A DNA stretch of 38,351 nucleotides from positions 1-38,351 of the forward strand of contig JAPFQF010000047.1 of NCBI GenBank assembly GCA_029255365.1, read 5' to 3'. Within the stretch, counting starts at the first letter, position 1, and every line of letters starts with the position of its first letter. The notes beneath the pieces were generated by a model. It saw nothing but the letters and a program-made list of their open reading frames with translations, made no database searches and had not been told where the DNA came from. The position numbers were made by a program, and so were the translations under genes. Origin of the DNA: Candidatus Nitrosopumilus sp. (GTDB lineage Archaea > Thermoproteota > Nitrososphaeria > Nitrososphaerales > Nitrosopumilaceae). Shown piece by piece: positions 1 to 7,943 of this stretch.

Positions 1-1537
1 TTCCAGATTTGACTACAACAAGACCTCCCTGATTCTCAACGAGGTGGTTAGAAGCAACGGCCATATCAGAATCATTTGAACCGATTACGATCATGTCATT
101 TTCATGGAAACTCCATGTCGAGGCAAAGGCGCCGATGTCTGCACCAAAATTTTCAAGAAATCCTATAGAATGCTTTCTAGTTCCGTGAATTCTGTCAAAT
201 GCTGCAACTTTCCAGATGTCAGAGTCTAATGAGGCAGAGACATGACCGTCTTTGGAACGGAGTTCTGCAGAGCCTATCTTAGTAATAATTTCAGTTTGCA
301 TATAGATGGTGTTTGCAACGACGTCTTTCTTTTTTGATTTTATAACAAAGTCGTTTTCAGAGAATTTTTTCAATTTTACAGTTTTTTTAATCCAAGGCGC
401 AATCATTTTTTTCTTGATTGACGCAACTATTTGTCCATTGGACACTACGAGTTTGCCCCCGACAAAGACTTTGTTTGGTTTGAATGATTTTAAGTCATCA
501 AAAATTAAAATATCTGCCAATTTTCCAGGAGCAATGCCGCCAAGATCTTTTCCCATGTTATAGTAGTCAAAATTATTCTTTGATGCCATAGTAACTGCAT
601 CTATTGGCTTTAGGCCAAGTTTGATTGATTCTCTTACACAGTGATCTATATGGCCGAATTTAGACATGTCAAGCGGATCAAGACCGTCAGAACAAAACAT
701 CAGTCGATTAAGATATGTCCCGTGAGACAAAACATGTGGAATTATTTCCTTCAAATCGCGTCTAATGGAGCCCTCTCTGATCATTATCCACATTCCAAGA
801 CGTAATCTTTCTAAGACCTGATCAAAATTAATCGGCTCATGGCAAGATAGGATTCCAGATGAGACATACGCGTTAAGTTTTCTCTCACTTGCGCCGGCAG
901 TATGCCCGTTGATTATGCAATCACATTCCAACATGGACGAAAGTGATTTCATTGTTTTTGGTTCACGTGAAGTGACTTTGGTCCAAGAAAAAACTTCGCC
1001 TAATCCCAGTACATGTGGATGCTTTACTGCAGATTTTTCTTGTGATAGTGATAATGATTTGCTGCCGCTAAATTTTGCGTCCACTGGGAGACCGCCTGGA
1101 ACTACTTGAAAAATTCGGATTGGAAGATCCTCACCGAGTTTTAAAAATTCTTGAAATCCGCGATATCCCGCCACACTTACAACATCGATAGGATCAGAAA
1201 ACAGAGATGTTACACCGCAAAGCAGAGCCTTTTTCGCAAATTCAGACGGTAAAACAAATTGATCAATATGTAAATGCGGATCTGCAAAACCAGGACTGAC
1301 ATATTTTCCACCTGCATCGATTACAATGGTTTTTGGACCAACAGTATGTGTGGCATCTGGGCCAACATACGCAATTCTGTCATTGACAATGGCAATCTGA
1401 ATTTTTGGAATTATTTCCCGAGTATAGACAGACAGTAAATTGCAATTTTTTAAAATCAGATCGGCTTTCTTATCACCCATTGCTACAGAATTTAGAGACA
1501 AGATCGAATTTGCTAGGCTCGAAGTCACTTCCTTCAA
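1..1537 (-). CDS. ade: Adenine deaminase, partial (3' end beyond window)
   Basis: Hydrolytic deamination of adenine to hypoxanthine in purine salvage. The translated minus strand has the amidohydrolase barrel with DPHLHID (metal site; AdeC proteins normally have HIES), the GLGEV segment, the NGHTAGASERKLNAYVSSG block, IREGSIRRDL, FCSDGLDP and APGKLADI, in the AdeC order. The C-terminus runs off the left edge. I chose the TTG at 1537 because it adds a leader helix ahead of GDKKADLILKN, as AdeC proteins have; the first ATG is at 1480. The gene is divergent from the ribosomal protein pair. Family assignment is firm; the substrate rests on family. Confidence 0.88.
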   Translation of the reverse strand, partial: MKEVTSSLANSILSLNSVAMGDKKADLILKNCNLLSVYTREIIPKIQIAIVNDRIAYVGPDATHTVGPKTIVIDAGGKYVSPGFADPHLHIDQFVLPSEFAKKALLCGVTSLFSDPIDVVSVAGYRGFQEFLKLGEDLPIRIFQVVPGGLPVDAKFSGSKSLSLSQEKSAVKHPHVLGLGEVFSWTKVTSREPKTMKSLSSMLECDCIINGHTAGASERKLNAYVSSGILSCHEPINFDQVLERLRLGMWIMIREGSIRRDLKEIIPHVLSHGTYLNRLMFCSDGLDPLDMSKFGHIDHCVRESIKLGLKPIDAVTMASKNNFDYYNMGKDLGGIAPGKLADILIFDDLKSFKPNKVFVGGKLVVSNGQIVASIKKKMIAPWIKKTVKLKKFSENDFVIKSKKKDVVANTIYMQTEIITKIGSAELRSKDGHVSASLDSDIWKVAAFDRIHGTRKHSIGFLENFGADIGAFASTWSFHENDMIVIGSNDSDMAVASNHLVENQGGLVVVKSG

Positions 1538-1598
1538 TTGGTTTTTGCGCCTATTATAGATTCAATGCTTAAATTACGGTTGGAGAGGTTTTGTTGAT

Positions 1599-1880
1599 AT
1601 GAACATCCCTAAGGTGATCAGAAAGTTTTGTGCAAAATGCAATGCACATACTGAACAAAAGATCTCCATTTACAAGGCTGGAAAAAGACGCGGTTCTGCT
1701 GCTGGTGAGCGGAGACATGCAGAGCGTAAAAAGGGATATGGTGGACAAAAATTCCCAAAATTAGCAAAACCAGCCAAAGTTACTAAAAAAGTTACGCCTA
1801 TTATGACATGTACCGTCTGTAAAAAGAAATACAATAAAAAAGGCGTTAGAATTAAGAAATTTGAGTTGATAGCAGCATGA
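1599..1880 (+). CDS. rpl44e: 50S ribosomal protein L44e
   Basis: Component of the large ribosomal subunit near the E site. The 93-residue basic protein carries the two L44e zinc knuckles, CxxC at residues 11-14 and 71-74, joined by a basic RRHAERKKGYGGQ segment, and has the usual length for archaeal L44e. An SD-like ggagagg lies about 20 nt upstream of the ATG. Its stop overlaps the ATG of the S27e gene by 4 bp (ATGA), so the two are translationally coupled. Confidence 0.97.
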   Translation: MNIPKVIRKFCAKCNAHTEQKISIYKAGKRRGSAAGERRHAERKKGYGGQKFPKLAKPAKVTKKVTPIMTCTVCKKKYNKKGVRIKKFELIAA

Positions 1881-2074
1881 AGAAAGATCACATTGAGATT
1901 CCGAAACCGTCTAGCAAGTTTCAAAAAGTCAATTGCAATGAATGTGGTGAGCTACAAGTGATTTATTCACATGCATCGACAAAAGTCGCATGTAATTCCT
2001 GTGGAAATACTATTTCAGATCCAACTGGGTCAAAAGCCATAATCAATGGCAAGATCTCAGGCAGTGCCGAGTAA
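1877..2074 (+). CDS. rps27e: 30S ribosomal protein S27e
   Basis: Small-subunit ribosomal protein. The 65-residue chain has the S27e zinc site Cys20, Cys23, Cys39 and Cys42, and the family tail DPTGSKAIINGKI. It follows L44e with a 4-bp overlap, a conserved archaeal gene pair. Its 3' end overlaps the convergent cobY gene by 18 bp, leaving no room for a separate terminator between them. Confidence 0.97.
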   Translation: MKKDHIEIPKPSSKFQKVNCNECGELQVIYSHASTKVACNSCGNTISDPTGSKAIINGKISGSAE

Positions 2075-2641
2075 TTCATAATCTTGTTTAGAATTTAGGT
2101 TAAATGCAATTCTCTTGTCATCAATTACGACATAATTTTCAACCAAGTTTTCCAGAGAAGTAATTTTTTCTGGATTGACCAAAGAAATCCCGGTGTAATG
2201 ACATGCCTGACCATTAAAATCAACAGAGAAATCAGACTCTAGACCAAGAGAGGTTAAAAATTTGTCAGTCACAAGAATGCAGGTCCAAGTTTTCTCAGGA
2301 TCGAATTGATCGACTATTGTTTTGATTATCTCATCATCAAGTAGCGGTAAATCACCGGAAGTGACTAAAACATGATCATGAATGGTTTTCAGTGCTGAAT
2401 TTAGATCTTCCACATAACCAATTCCCGAAGTATCAAAAGTATCAACGCCGCTTTCTTCCAATAATTTTTTTGTCTTAGGGGAATTGCAACTGGTAACAGC
2501 TAGAATTTTTGAAAAAGATTTTGAGTTTTTTAACGAGTCAATCACATGGAGAATTACGGGTTTTTTATATCTGAGCAATAATTTTTCATCGTCTAAATTC
2601 ATTCTAGTACCTTTGCCGCCGGCCATAACAAGTCCAATCAT
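2057..2641 (-). CDS. cobY: Adenosylcobinamide-phosphate guanylyltransferase (CobY type)
   Basis: Transfers GMP from GTP to adenosylcobinamide phosphate, giving adenosylcobinamide-GDP for nucleotide-loop assembly. The N-terminus LVMAGGKGTRM is the nucleotidyltransferase signature and SGDLPLLDDE at about residues 95-105 resembles the Mg-binding loop of CobY/MobA-like enzymes. At 194 residues it is the length of archaeal CobY, which replaces the bacterial kinase/transferase CobU. It is last in the cobalamin operon and its start overlaps the stop of cobS by 4 bp. Position next to CobS makes the cobalamin role far more likely than a molybdenum-cofactor role. Confidence 0.9.
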   Translation of the reverse strand: MIGLVMAGGKGTRMNLDDEKLLLRYKKPVILHVIDSLKNSKSFSKILAVTSCNSPKTKKLLEESGVDTFDTSGIGYVEDLNSALKTIHDHVLVTSGDLPLLDDEIIKTIVDQFDPEKTWTCILVTDKFLTSLGLESDFSVDFNGQACHYTGISLVNPEKITSLENLVENYVVIDDKRIAFNLNSKQDYELLGTA

Positions 2642-3363
2642 ATTGAAACAAACACCATCAAGGAAGCTAGTCGAGTGAGTTCGTTAGTGGCTCCCAGTAC
2701 GTCACCAGTGATTCCGCCAAAACTGCGAGTGGATAAAACCAAGAGAAACACAGTCAAAACGATAGTCACGCCAAGCATCACCAAACCTGTAGTTTCACCG
2801 ATAAGGGTTACAGGGACAAGCATGATGAGAAAGGCAGCTGAAATCTTTTTCTTGTCTTTCATGAATTCAATGAACGGTGAATTTGAGCCTGATGAAGCTG
2901 ATTTGCCCAAACTGGCCATCAAAACCATTGAAAATTTTGCCAGAATTTCACTAATCAGAATTGCCTTGAACAAATCAAATCCACTTGTAAGAGAAATGGT
3001 AATTATCAGGCCAACAATGTACAACACAGTTGCAACAATGCCTCCTGATCCGGTAGAAAGATCCTTCATAGCTTTGAGTTTTTTGTCCTTTGAGCCTTTC
3101 ACCATCAATCCGTCTGCAAAGTCAGCCAAACCGTCTGCATGATGTATTCCAGTGACTATTGCAATGGATGCAACAACTAACAAGCTGACCAACAATGGCT
3201 CTAGGAAGAAAGACAACCCAAAGCCTAACGAACCAATCAAAAGTCCAATAGCAATTCCAACTACAGGAAACAGGAACATGTATTTTGCAATGTTATCTAA
3301 CGAAGCGTTCGATGACGGAATGATTGTTAAAAATGAAAAAACAGATCTGATTTCTTTAAACAT
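2638..3363 (-). CDS. cobS: Adenosylcobinamide-GDP ribazoletransferase (cobalamin synthase)
   Basis: Integral membrane enzyme joining adenosylcobinamide-GDP and alpha-ribazole (phosphate) to form adenosylcobalamin (phosphate). The protein has several hydrophobic helices and the CobS signature HADGLADFADGLM near residue 75, which carries the acidic metal-binding residues. The 241-residue length is normal. It lies between cbiB and cobY, overlapping cbiB by 8 bp and cobY by 4 bp. Confidence 0.94.
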   Translation of the reverse strand: MFKEIRSVFSFLTIIPSSNASLDNIAKYMFLFPVVGIAIGLLIGSLGFGLSFFLEPLLVSLLVVASIAIVTGIHHADGLADFADGLMVKGSKDKKLKAMKDLSTGSGGIVATVLYIVGLIITISLTSGFDLFKAILISEILAKFSMVLMASLGKSASSGSNSPFIEFMKDKKKISAAFLIMLVPVTLIGETTGLVMLGVTIVLTVFLLVLSTRSFGGITGDVLGATNELTRLASLMVFVSI

Positions 3364-4327
3364 GTATCCACCACCCTACAAAATATAGAATAGAAATTAT
3401 CGGAACAGAGATTATTCCGAAGAAAAGTACGGAGGTGAGTTTCATCATAGATATTGCAGAATGCACATGTTCTTTTGTAAGAACTGTTTCACCGTCACCG
3501 AGTTTGTAATGGTTGATTTTTTCAAATTTTGTTTCCAAAGCCCCCGCTAATGCAGCCATAGGATATCCGGCATTGGGGCTTTCAGTTTTTTTGCCATCTC
3601 TGATCATTATTTTGTAGGATTCTTTCCAATTGTTATGTAAAATAGCAGCAGAGATGATCATTACCAATCCTGTAAGTCTAGACGGGATATAATTTAGGAC
3701 GCTGTCACAGGTTGCTGCAAACCAGCCAACGTTTTTGAAGATGTCAGTCTTGTATCCAATCATTGAATCCGCGGTATTAATCACACGATATACAAATGCT
3801 CCAGGCAAACCAAAAAGAGCATAGTAAAACAAAGGTCCGGTGATCCCATCAACGGTATTTTCACTTATGCTTTCAAGCACGCCTGAAAGTACGTGATTTT
3901 TGTCTAAATTCTTGGTATTTCGCTTGACAATCATAGATAGATGATTTCTTGCCATATCGAGATTTTCCTCATCCAACGATTCCAAAACAGATTTTGCATG
4001 TTTTTCCATTCCACGAATAGCAATTGTAGTTTTTAATAACAATCCGCCAACAATTACAGAGACAATCAGTGAGACATAGTCAACAGATATCAAAGCTGTT
4101 CCAACATCCAATGCAAAAAGTAGCAAAACTACCATACCAGAAGTAATTGCAACAATACAGACGCCGCCGAATTTTTCCATCACAGGGCGTTCATTTTTTG
4201 CCATGGGTGTAAGTTTGGCAATCAAAGTCCCAATCCAAGATGTGGGATGATATTTATTTTTAGGATCTCCAAATTTGAGATCAAGTAAAATAGCTAAACC
4301 AATTATAAAAAAAGATTCAACAATCAT
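3356..4327 (-). CDS. cbiB: Adenosylcobinamide-phosphate synthase CbiB/CobD
   Basis: Membrane protein that attaches aminopropanol phosphate to adenosylcobyric acid. Evidence is the N-terminal LDLKFGDPKNKYHPTSWIG (GDP..HP..WIG signature), SENTVDGITGPLFYYALFG (NTVDG signature) and AVYRVINTADSMIGYK-like segments, with about four to five hydrophobic helices. At 323 residues it matches the family. Four-base overlap with cbiP upstream and eight-base overlap with cobS downstream place it in one transcript with the rest of the cobalamin genes. Confidence 0.95.
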   Translation of the reverse strand: MIVESFFIIGLAILLDLKFGDPKNKYHPTSWIGTLIAKLTPMAKNERPVMEKFGGVCIVAITSGMVVLLLFALDVGTALISVDYVSLIVSVIVGGLLLKTTIAIRGMEKHAKSVLESLDEENLDMARNHLSMIVKRNTKNLDKNHVLSGVLESISENTVDGITGPLFYYALFGLPGAFVYRVINTADSMIGYKTDIFKNVGWFAATCDSVLNYIPSRLTGLVMIISAAILHNNWKESYKIMIRDGKKTESPNAGYPMAALAGALETKFEKINHYKLGDGETVLTKEHVHSAISMMKLTSVLFFGIISVPIISILYFVGWWIHV

Positions 4328-5163
4328 TGTAACATTTTCTCTATAGATTTTATATCAACATTGAATTTGACAATTTTTGCCAATTTGTTTAATTCATCGT
4401 CAATTTTTAAGATATTTTTCTTAGTCCATTGAATGTCTTTAGGGCTGGCATTGAGAGAATCTTCCTCAGGCAAGTCTAACTGTATCAATGGCACAGTTCC
4501 GATAACAGGTATCTTTGTAATATTTTTGAGTTTTTGAAATCCGGGCCTCAGTACATCCAAGTCCCCCCTGAATTTGTTAAAGATGAAACCCTTTACCAGT
4601 TTTTGGTGTTTTTTTTCAATTAAAGCCATTGTTCCAACAAGACTTGCAAAAGAGCCGCCTCTGTCAATATCTGAAACCAGTAATACGGAAGCATTTGCTT
4701 TTTGAGCAATCCTCATATTTGCAATGTCAAATTTTTGCAGATTAATTTCAGCTGGGGAGCCCGCGCCTTCTAAAATGACTAAATCATAATTTTTCTGTAA
4801 TGTCTTAAGAGATTTTGTTGCAATGTCAATTCCTTTGGAATTTACAAATTTTTCATAGTATTCTTTTGCATGCATTTTCTTGTATCGTTTTCCATTTAGA
4901 TATACAATGCTGTTGTAGTTTCCTGCTGGCTTTAGTAAAATTGGATTCAGATCAGGAGTTATTTTACATCGTGAACCAATGGCCTGAATTGCCTGAGCGC
5001 GGGATATCTCAAATTCAGGCGTGACATATGCAAAATTTGACATGTTTTGGGATTTGAAAGGTGCTACACTGTAGCCTTTATCAGAAAAGATTCTGCAAAG
5101 TGCTGCTACCAATGTTGTTTTTCCAGCTCCAGAAGAAGTGCCTTGGATCATCAAAGATTTCAT
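4324..5163 (-). CDS. cbiP: Cobyric acid synthase CbiP/CobQ, N-terminal synthetase domain only
   Basis: Amidates side chains of adenosylcobyrinic acid a,c-diamide to give cobyric acid. The N-terminal domain is complete: IQGTSSGAGKTTLV (modified P-loop), APFKSQNMSNFAYVT, ILLKPAGNYNSIVYLNGK, ILEGAGSPAEINL and LLVSDIDRGGSFASLVGT. Family members are normally near 480-500 residues with a C-terminal type-1 glutamine amidotransferase. This one stops at residue 279 and no Cys-His-Glu GATase domain follows; the next gene starts 4 bp before its stop, so the shortening is not an obvious sequencing break. How nitrogen is supplied is unknown: free ammonia or a separate GATase subunit are both possible. Confidence 0.9.
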   Translation of the reverse strand: MKSLMIQGTSSGAGKTTLVAALCRIFSDKGYSVAPFKSQNMSNFAYVTPEFEISRAQAIQAIGSRCKITPDLNPILLKPAGNYNSIVYLNGKRYKKMHAKEYYEKFVNSKGIDIATKSLKTLQKNYDLVILEGAGSPAEINLQKFDIANMRIAQKANASVLLVSDIDRGGSFASLVGTMALIEKKHQKLVKGFIFNKFRGDLDVLRPGFQKLKNITKIPVIGTVPLIQLDLPEEDSLNASPKDIQWTKKNILKIDDELNKLAKIVKFNVDIKSIEKMLQ

Positions 5164-6242
5164 TTTATTTTCTCCAATGCCTTTACAAGTTTCAGGTTGT
5201 CTTTGTGAGATTTTACAGCGATTCTAATATGATGGTTATCCAGCCCTCTAAAATTTTTACAATCTCTAACCAATATTTTGTGTTCAAGCAATTTCTTTTG
5301 TAATTGAGTTGAATCTTTCATTATTTTTACCAGAATAAAATTTGTCGAGGAGTTATTGCAATCAAACCCATCCAATCTGTTGATTTTATTTGTCAAATAA
5401 TTTAGTTCTTTTTTAATCACAAAGTTTGATTTAACAAGGTGTGATTTATTTTTAAGAGCGGCATTTGCTGCATCTTGAGCCAATGAATTTACACTCCACG
5501 GGATTTTTATTTTTTGTAAAATTTTGATAATTTCTTTTGAACCTGCCGCATATCCGATGCGAATTCCAGGCAGTGCAAATGATTTGGTCAACGAACGCAG
5601 AACAAAAAGATTTTTGTATTTTTTAACATATGATATTATAGACTCGTTTGATTCTGGGACCATCTCTATAAAACATTCGTCTACAAATACAATTGTAGAT
5701 AGTTTTTTTGCTTTTCTGATTATTTGAAGTAGTTGCTTTTTTGATAACAGCTGTCCTGTAGGATTATTTGGATTGCAGATAAATACACACCCGTTTTTTG
5801 GGATTTTTGAAATAAAAGCATCTAGGTTTTCAGACAAATTCATAGTTTTAAAATACGAAATCTTGCATTCATTGAGCTTAGATACAGTTTCATATTCTTG
5901 AAAAGTTGGGATTGGGATCAACACTTTGGTTTTTTTAGACAAAAATGCAAAGCAAAAATTGTAAAGTATCTCAATTGCCCCATTCCCAACTATAAGATTT
6001 GATTTTTCCAAGTGCGTGTATTTTTTTAAGCTTGAGATCACTGTTGATGAACTAAAGTCTGGATAGTGTTTGATATTTTCAATGTTTTTTTTGAGAATTT
6101 TTTTTACAGACAACGGAGTTCCCGTAGGCGATACGTTTGAACTAAAATCAATGATTTGTGAATCAATGCTTTGTGAAGGATTTCTTCCACCGTGAACTAC
6201 AGGCACATGCCTACTAATTGATGATTTTATTTGCATTTTCAC
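5160..6242 (-). CDS. cobD: Threonine-phosphate decarboxylase-like PLP aminotransferase-fold enzyme
   Basis: Probably decarboxylates L-threonine O-3-phosphate to (R)-1-aminopropan-2-yl phosphate, the linker that CbiB attaches. Fold type I PLP features are visible: HGGRNP near the N-terminus (CobD-like), VGNGAIEIL, NPNNPTG at 157-163, and SLTKSFALPG with PLP lysine K220. Histidinol-phosphate aminotransferases are close relatives, but the N-terminal HGG and first position in the cobalamin operon favour CobD. The frame opens with GTG at 6242; an ATG two codons in (6236) is an equally good start. It overlaps cbiP by 4 bp. Confidence 0.85.
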   Translation of the reverse strand: MKMQIKSSISRHVPVVHGGRNPSQSIDSQIIDFSSNVSPTGTPLSVKKILKKNIENIKHYPDFSSSTVISSLKKYTHLEKSNLIVGNGAIEILYNFCFAFLSKKTKVLIPIPTFQEYETVSKLNECKISYFKTMNLSENLDAFISKIPKNGCVFICNPNNPTGQLLSKKQLLQIIRKAKKLSTIVFVDECFIEMVPESNESIISYVKKYKNLFVLRSLTKSFALPGIRIGYAAGSKEIIKILQKIKIPWSVNSLAQDAANAALKNKSHLVKSNFVIKKELNYLTNKINRLDGFDCNNSSTNFILVKIMKDSTQLQKKLLEHKILVRDCKNFRGLDNHHIRIAVKSHKDNLKLVKALEKIK

Positions 6243-6325
6243 AGATCCAAATGGAATTGGCCGATTTAGTATGTTTTGCTAATCCAGAAAACGATTATTA
6301 GTTGAAAGCGATCATTAATCAAAAT

Positions 6326-7402
6326 ATGAGTAAGAAAAGAGTTGCAATAATTGGGGTTACTGGTTCCGTGGGTCAAGAATTCGTTCAGTCATTGAATGGG
6401 CATCCGTGGTTTGAAGTTACTCAAATTGCCGCATCTCCACGTTCGGCAGGAAAAAAATATGAAGACGCCATTAAAGACGCAAGTGGGATTGTGGCATGGG
6501 ACGTGGGAGGAGAAATTCCAGAATATATCAAAAAAATGACAGTTAAATCAGTTGATGATCTAGACGTGTCTGAATTGGATCTTGTATTTTCGGCAGTAGA
6601 ATCAGAAGCCGCCAGAGACATAGAAACCAAGATGGCAGCAGATTTGCCAGTCATCTCTACAAGTTCTGCTTACAGATATGAAGACGATGTGCCGATACTA
6701 ATTCCAGGAATCAATGATGAGCAGACAGAATTGCTGGAGATTCAAAAAAAGAATAGAAACTGGAAAGGTTGGGTAGCACCATTGCCAAATTGCACTACAA
6801 CGGGCTTGGCAATTACCTTAAAACCATTACTTGAAAAATATGGGGCAAAAAAAGTTATGATGACCTCAATGCAGGCAATATCCGGGGGTGGAAAATCAGG
6901 TGTCTCTGCAATGGGAATTACCGATAACATCATCCCATACATTCCAAAAGAGGAAGGCAAAGTAAAATTAGAAACAAGGAAAATTTTAGGCAAGCTAAAA
7001 GATGGAAAGATTGAGGATGCAGACATTAGAATCAGTTGTACTTGTACCAGAGTCCCTGTGATAGACGGGCATACAGAATCAGTTTTTGTCGAGACCTCAG
7101 AAAAAATCGATCCCGCAAAAGCAAAAGAGACCTATGATCAATACAACAGGGACATCTCAGTGGCTGGGCTACCATCTGCTCCCGAAAAGTACTATGCGTT
7201 TCACGAAGATCCAACTAGACCTCAACCAAGAATGGAAAGAAGTGTTGGAGATGGGATGACTACAACAATCGGAAGGGTGGAAACAGAAGAATTGTTTGAC
7301 AACGGCTTGAAATACATGTTGTTCTCCCACAATAAAAAAATGGGTTCGGCAAAAGGAGCAGTTTTGTTAGCAGAGATGTTATACAAAAAAGGCAAGATTT
7401 AG
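6326..7402 (+). CDS. asd: Aspartate-semialdehyde dehydrogenase (archaeal/fungal type)
   Basis: NADP-dependent reduction of aspartyl phosphate to aspartate semialdehyde for Thr, Met and Lys synthesis. Numbered from the ATG at 6326: GVTGSVGQ (10-17) binds the nucleotide, LPNCTTTGL carries the catalytic Cys156, ISGGGKSG follows, and VIDGHTES carries His249. An in-frame TTG lies at 6302, but SKKRVAIIGVTG at the ATG matches family N-termini. Sulfolobales malonyl-CoA reductases arose from this family, so a CoA-acylating role in the carbon-fixation cycle cannot be excluded by sequence alone. Divergent from the cobalamin operon. Confidence 0.9.
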   Translation: MSKKRVAIIGVTGSVGQEFVQSLNGHPWFEVTQIAASPRSAGKKYEDAIKDASGIVAWDVGGEIPEYIKKMTVKSVDDLDVSELDLVFSAVESEAARDIETKMAADLPVISTSSAYRYEDDVPILIPGINDEQTELLEIQKKNRNWKGWVAPLPNCTTTGLAITLKPLLEKYGAKKVMMTSMQAISGGGKSGVSAMGITDNIIPYIPKEEGKVKLETRKILGKLKDGKIEDADIRISCTCTRVPVIDGHTESVFVETSEKIDPAKAKETYDQYNRDISVAGLPSAPEKYYAFHEDPTRPQPRMERSVGDGMTTTIGRVETEELFDNGLKYMLFSHNKKMGSAKGAVLLAEMLYKKGKI

Positions 7403-7432
7403 ACAATTTTTTGTAATTTTTACAATAATAAA

Positions 7433-7440
7433 TTTATAAG
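7433..7440 (+). promoter_or_regulatory. TATA box of the Lrp/AsnC regulator gene
   Basis: The A/T-rich element tttataag lies about 55 nt before the TTG start at 7492, so transcription would begin near 7460 and leave a short leader. It is the only TATA-like match in the gap after asd. Confidence 0.45.
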
Positions 7441-7491
7441 ATGCAGAAATATATATCGACTCAGGTGTTTTAGACGGCAAAAGTAGATGAC

Positions 7492-7941
7492 TTGGATTTA
7501 CAAATTTTATCAGAATTATCCAGTGATGCCTCGATCTCAGTCCCACGCTTGTCAAAAAAAATCAATGTTAACTCGTCTGTAGTGTATTCAAGAATCAAAC
7601 GATTGGTAAAGAGAAAACTGATTGAGCGTTTTACAATCGTTGTTAATGATGAAGAACTCGGATATACTGTTAAAGCAGTAGCTGGAATCAACATGGATAC
7701 AAAACAGCGAAATCATATCATTGAGGAATTATTCAAAATAGATGGAGTCAGAGAAGTTGCAGAAGTCACCGGCAGATTTGACATCCTAGTTACAATATAT
7801 TCAAAATCATTAGATCAAATGCACAAGATGGTCTCTGAGAAAATTGGCAGAATTGATGGGATTCAGTCTTCGGAATCATTTATTGAAATGAAATCACGAA
7901 TGAAAGCAATGCCATATATGCCATCAAAGGATAGTGACTAA
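7492..7941 (+). CDS. Lrp/AsnC-family transcriptional regulator
   Basis: Probable DNA-binding, ligand-responsive regulator. Residues 1-50 form the Lrp winged helix (LQILSELSSDASISVPRLS then VVYSRIKRLVKRKLIERF), and residues 60-145 form the RAM effector and oligomerisation domain, with GVREVAEVTGRFDILVTIYS. At 149 residues it is standard for the family. The TTG at 7492 is the only start available; the frame closes with TAG at 7471. It lies 2 bp before ctaB and may be co-transcribed with it. The effector cannot be told from sequence. Confidence 0.9.
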   Translation: MDLQILSELSSDASISVPRLSKKINVNSSVVYSRIKRLVKRKLIERFTIVVNDEELGYTVKAVAGINMDTKQRNHIIEELFKIDGVREVAEVTGRFDILVTIYSKSLDQMHKMVSEKIGRIDGIQSSESFIEMKSRMKAMPYMPSKDSD

Positions 7942-7943
7942 TA

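Noticed and set aside
2675-3142. Plus-strand 155-codon ORF opposite cobS
   Set aside because: Pro/Ser/Thr-rich antisense shadow of a membrane protein; cobS motifs are unambiguous on minus.
6302-6325. TTG start 8 codons upstream of asd
   Set aside because: ATG at 6326 gives the conserved dehydrogenase N-terminus and the upstream codons add nothing typical of the family.
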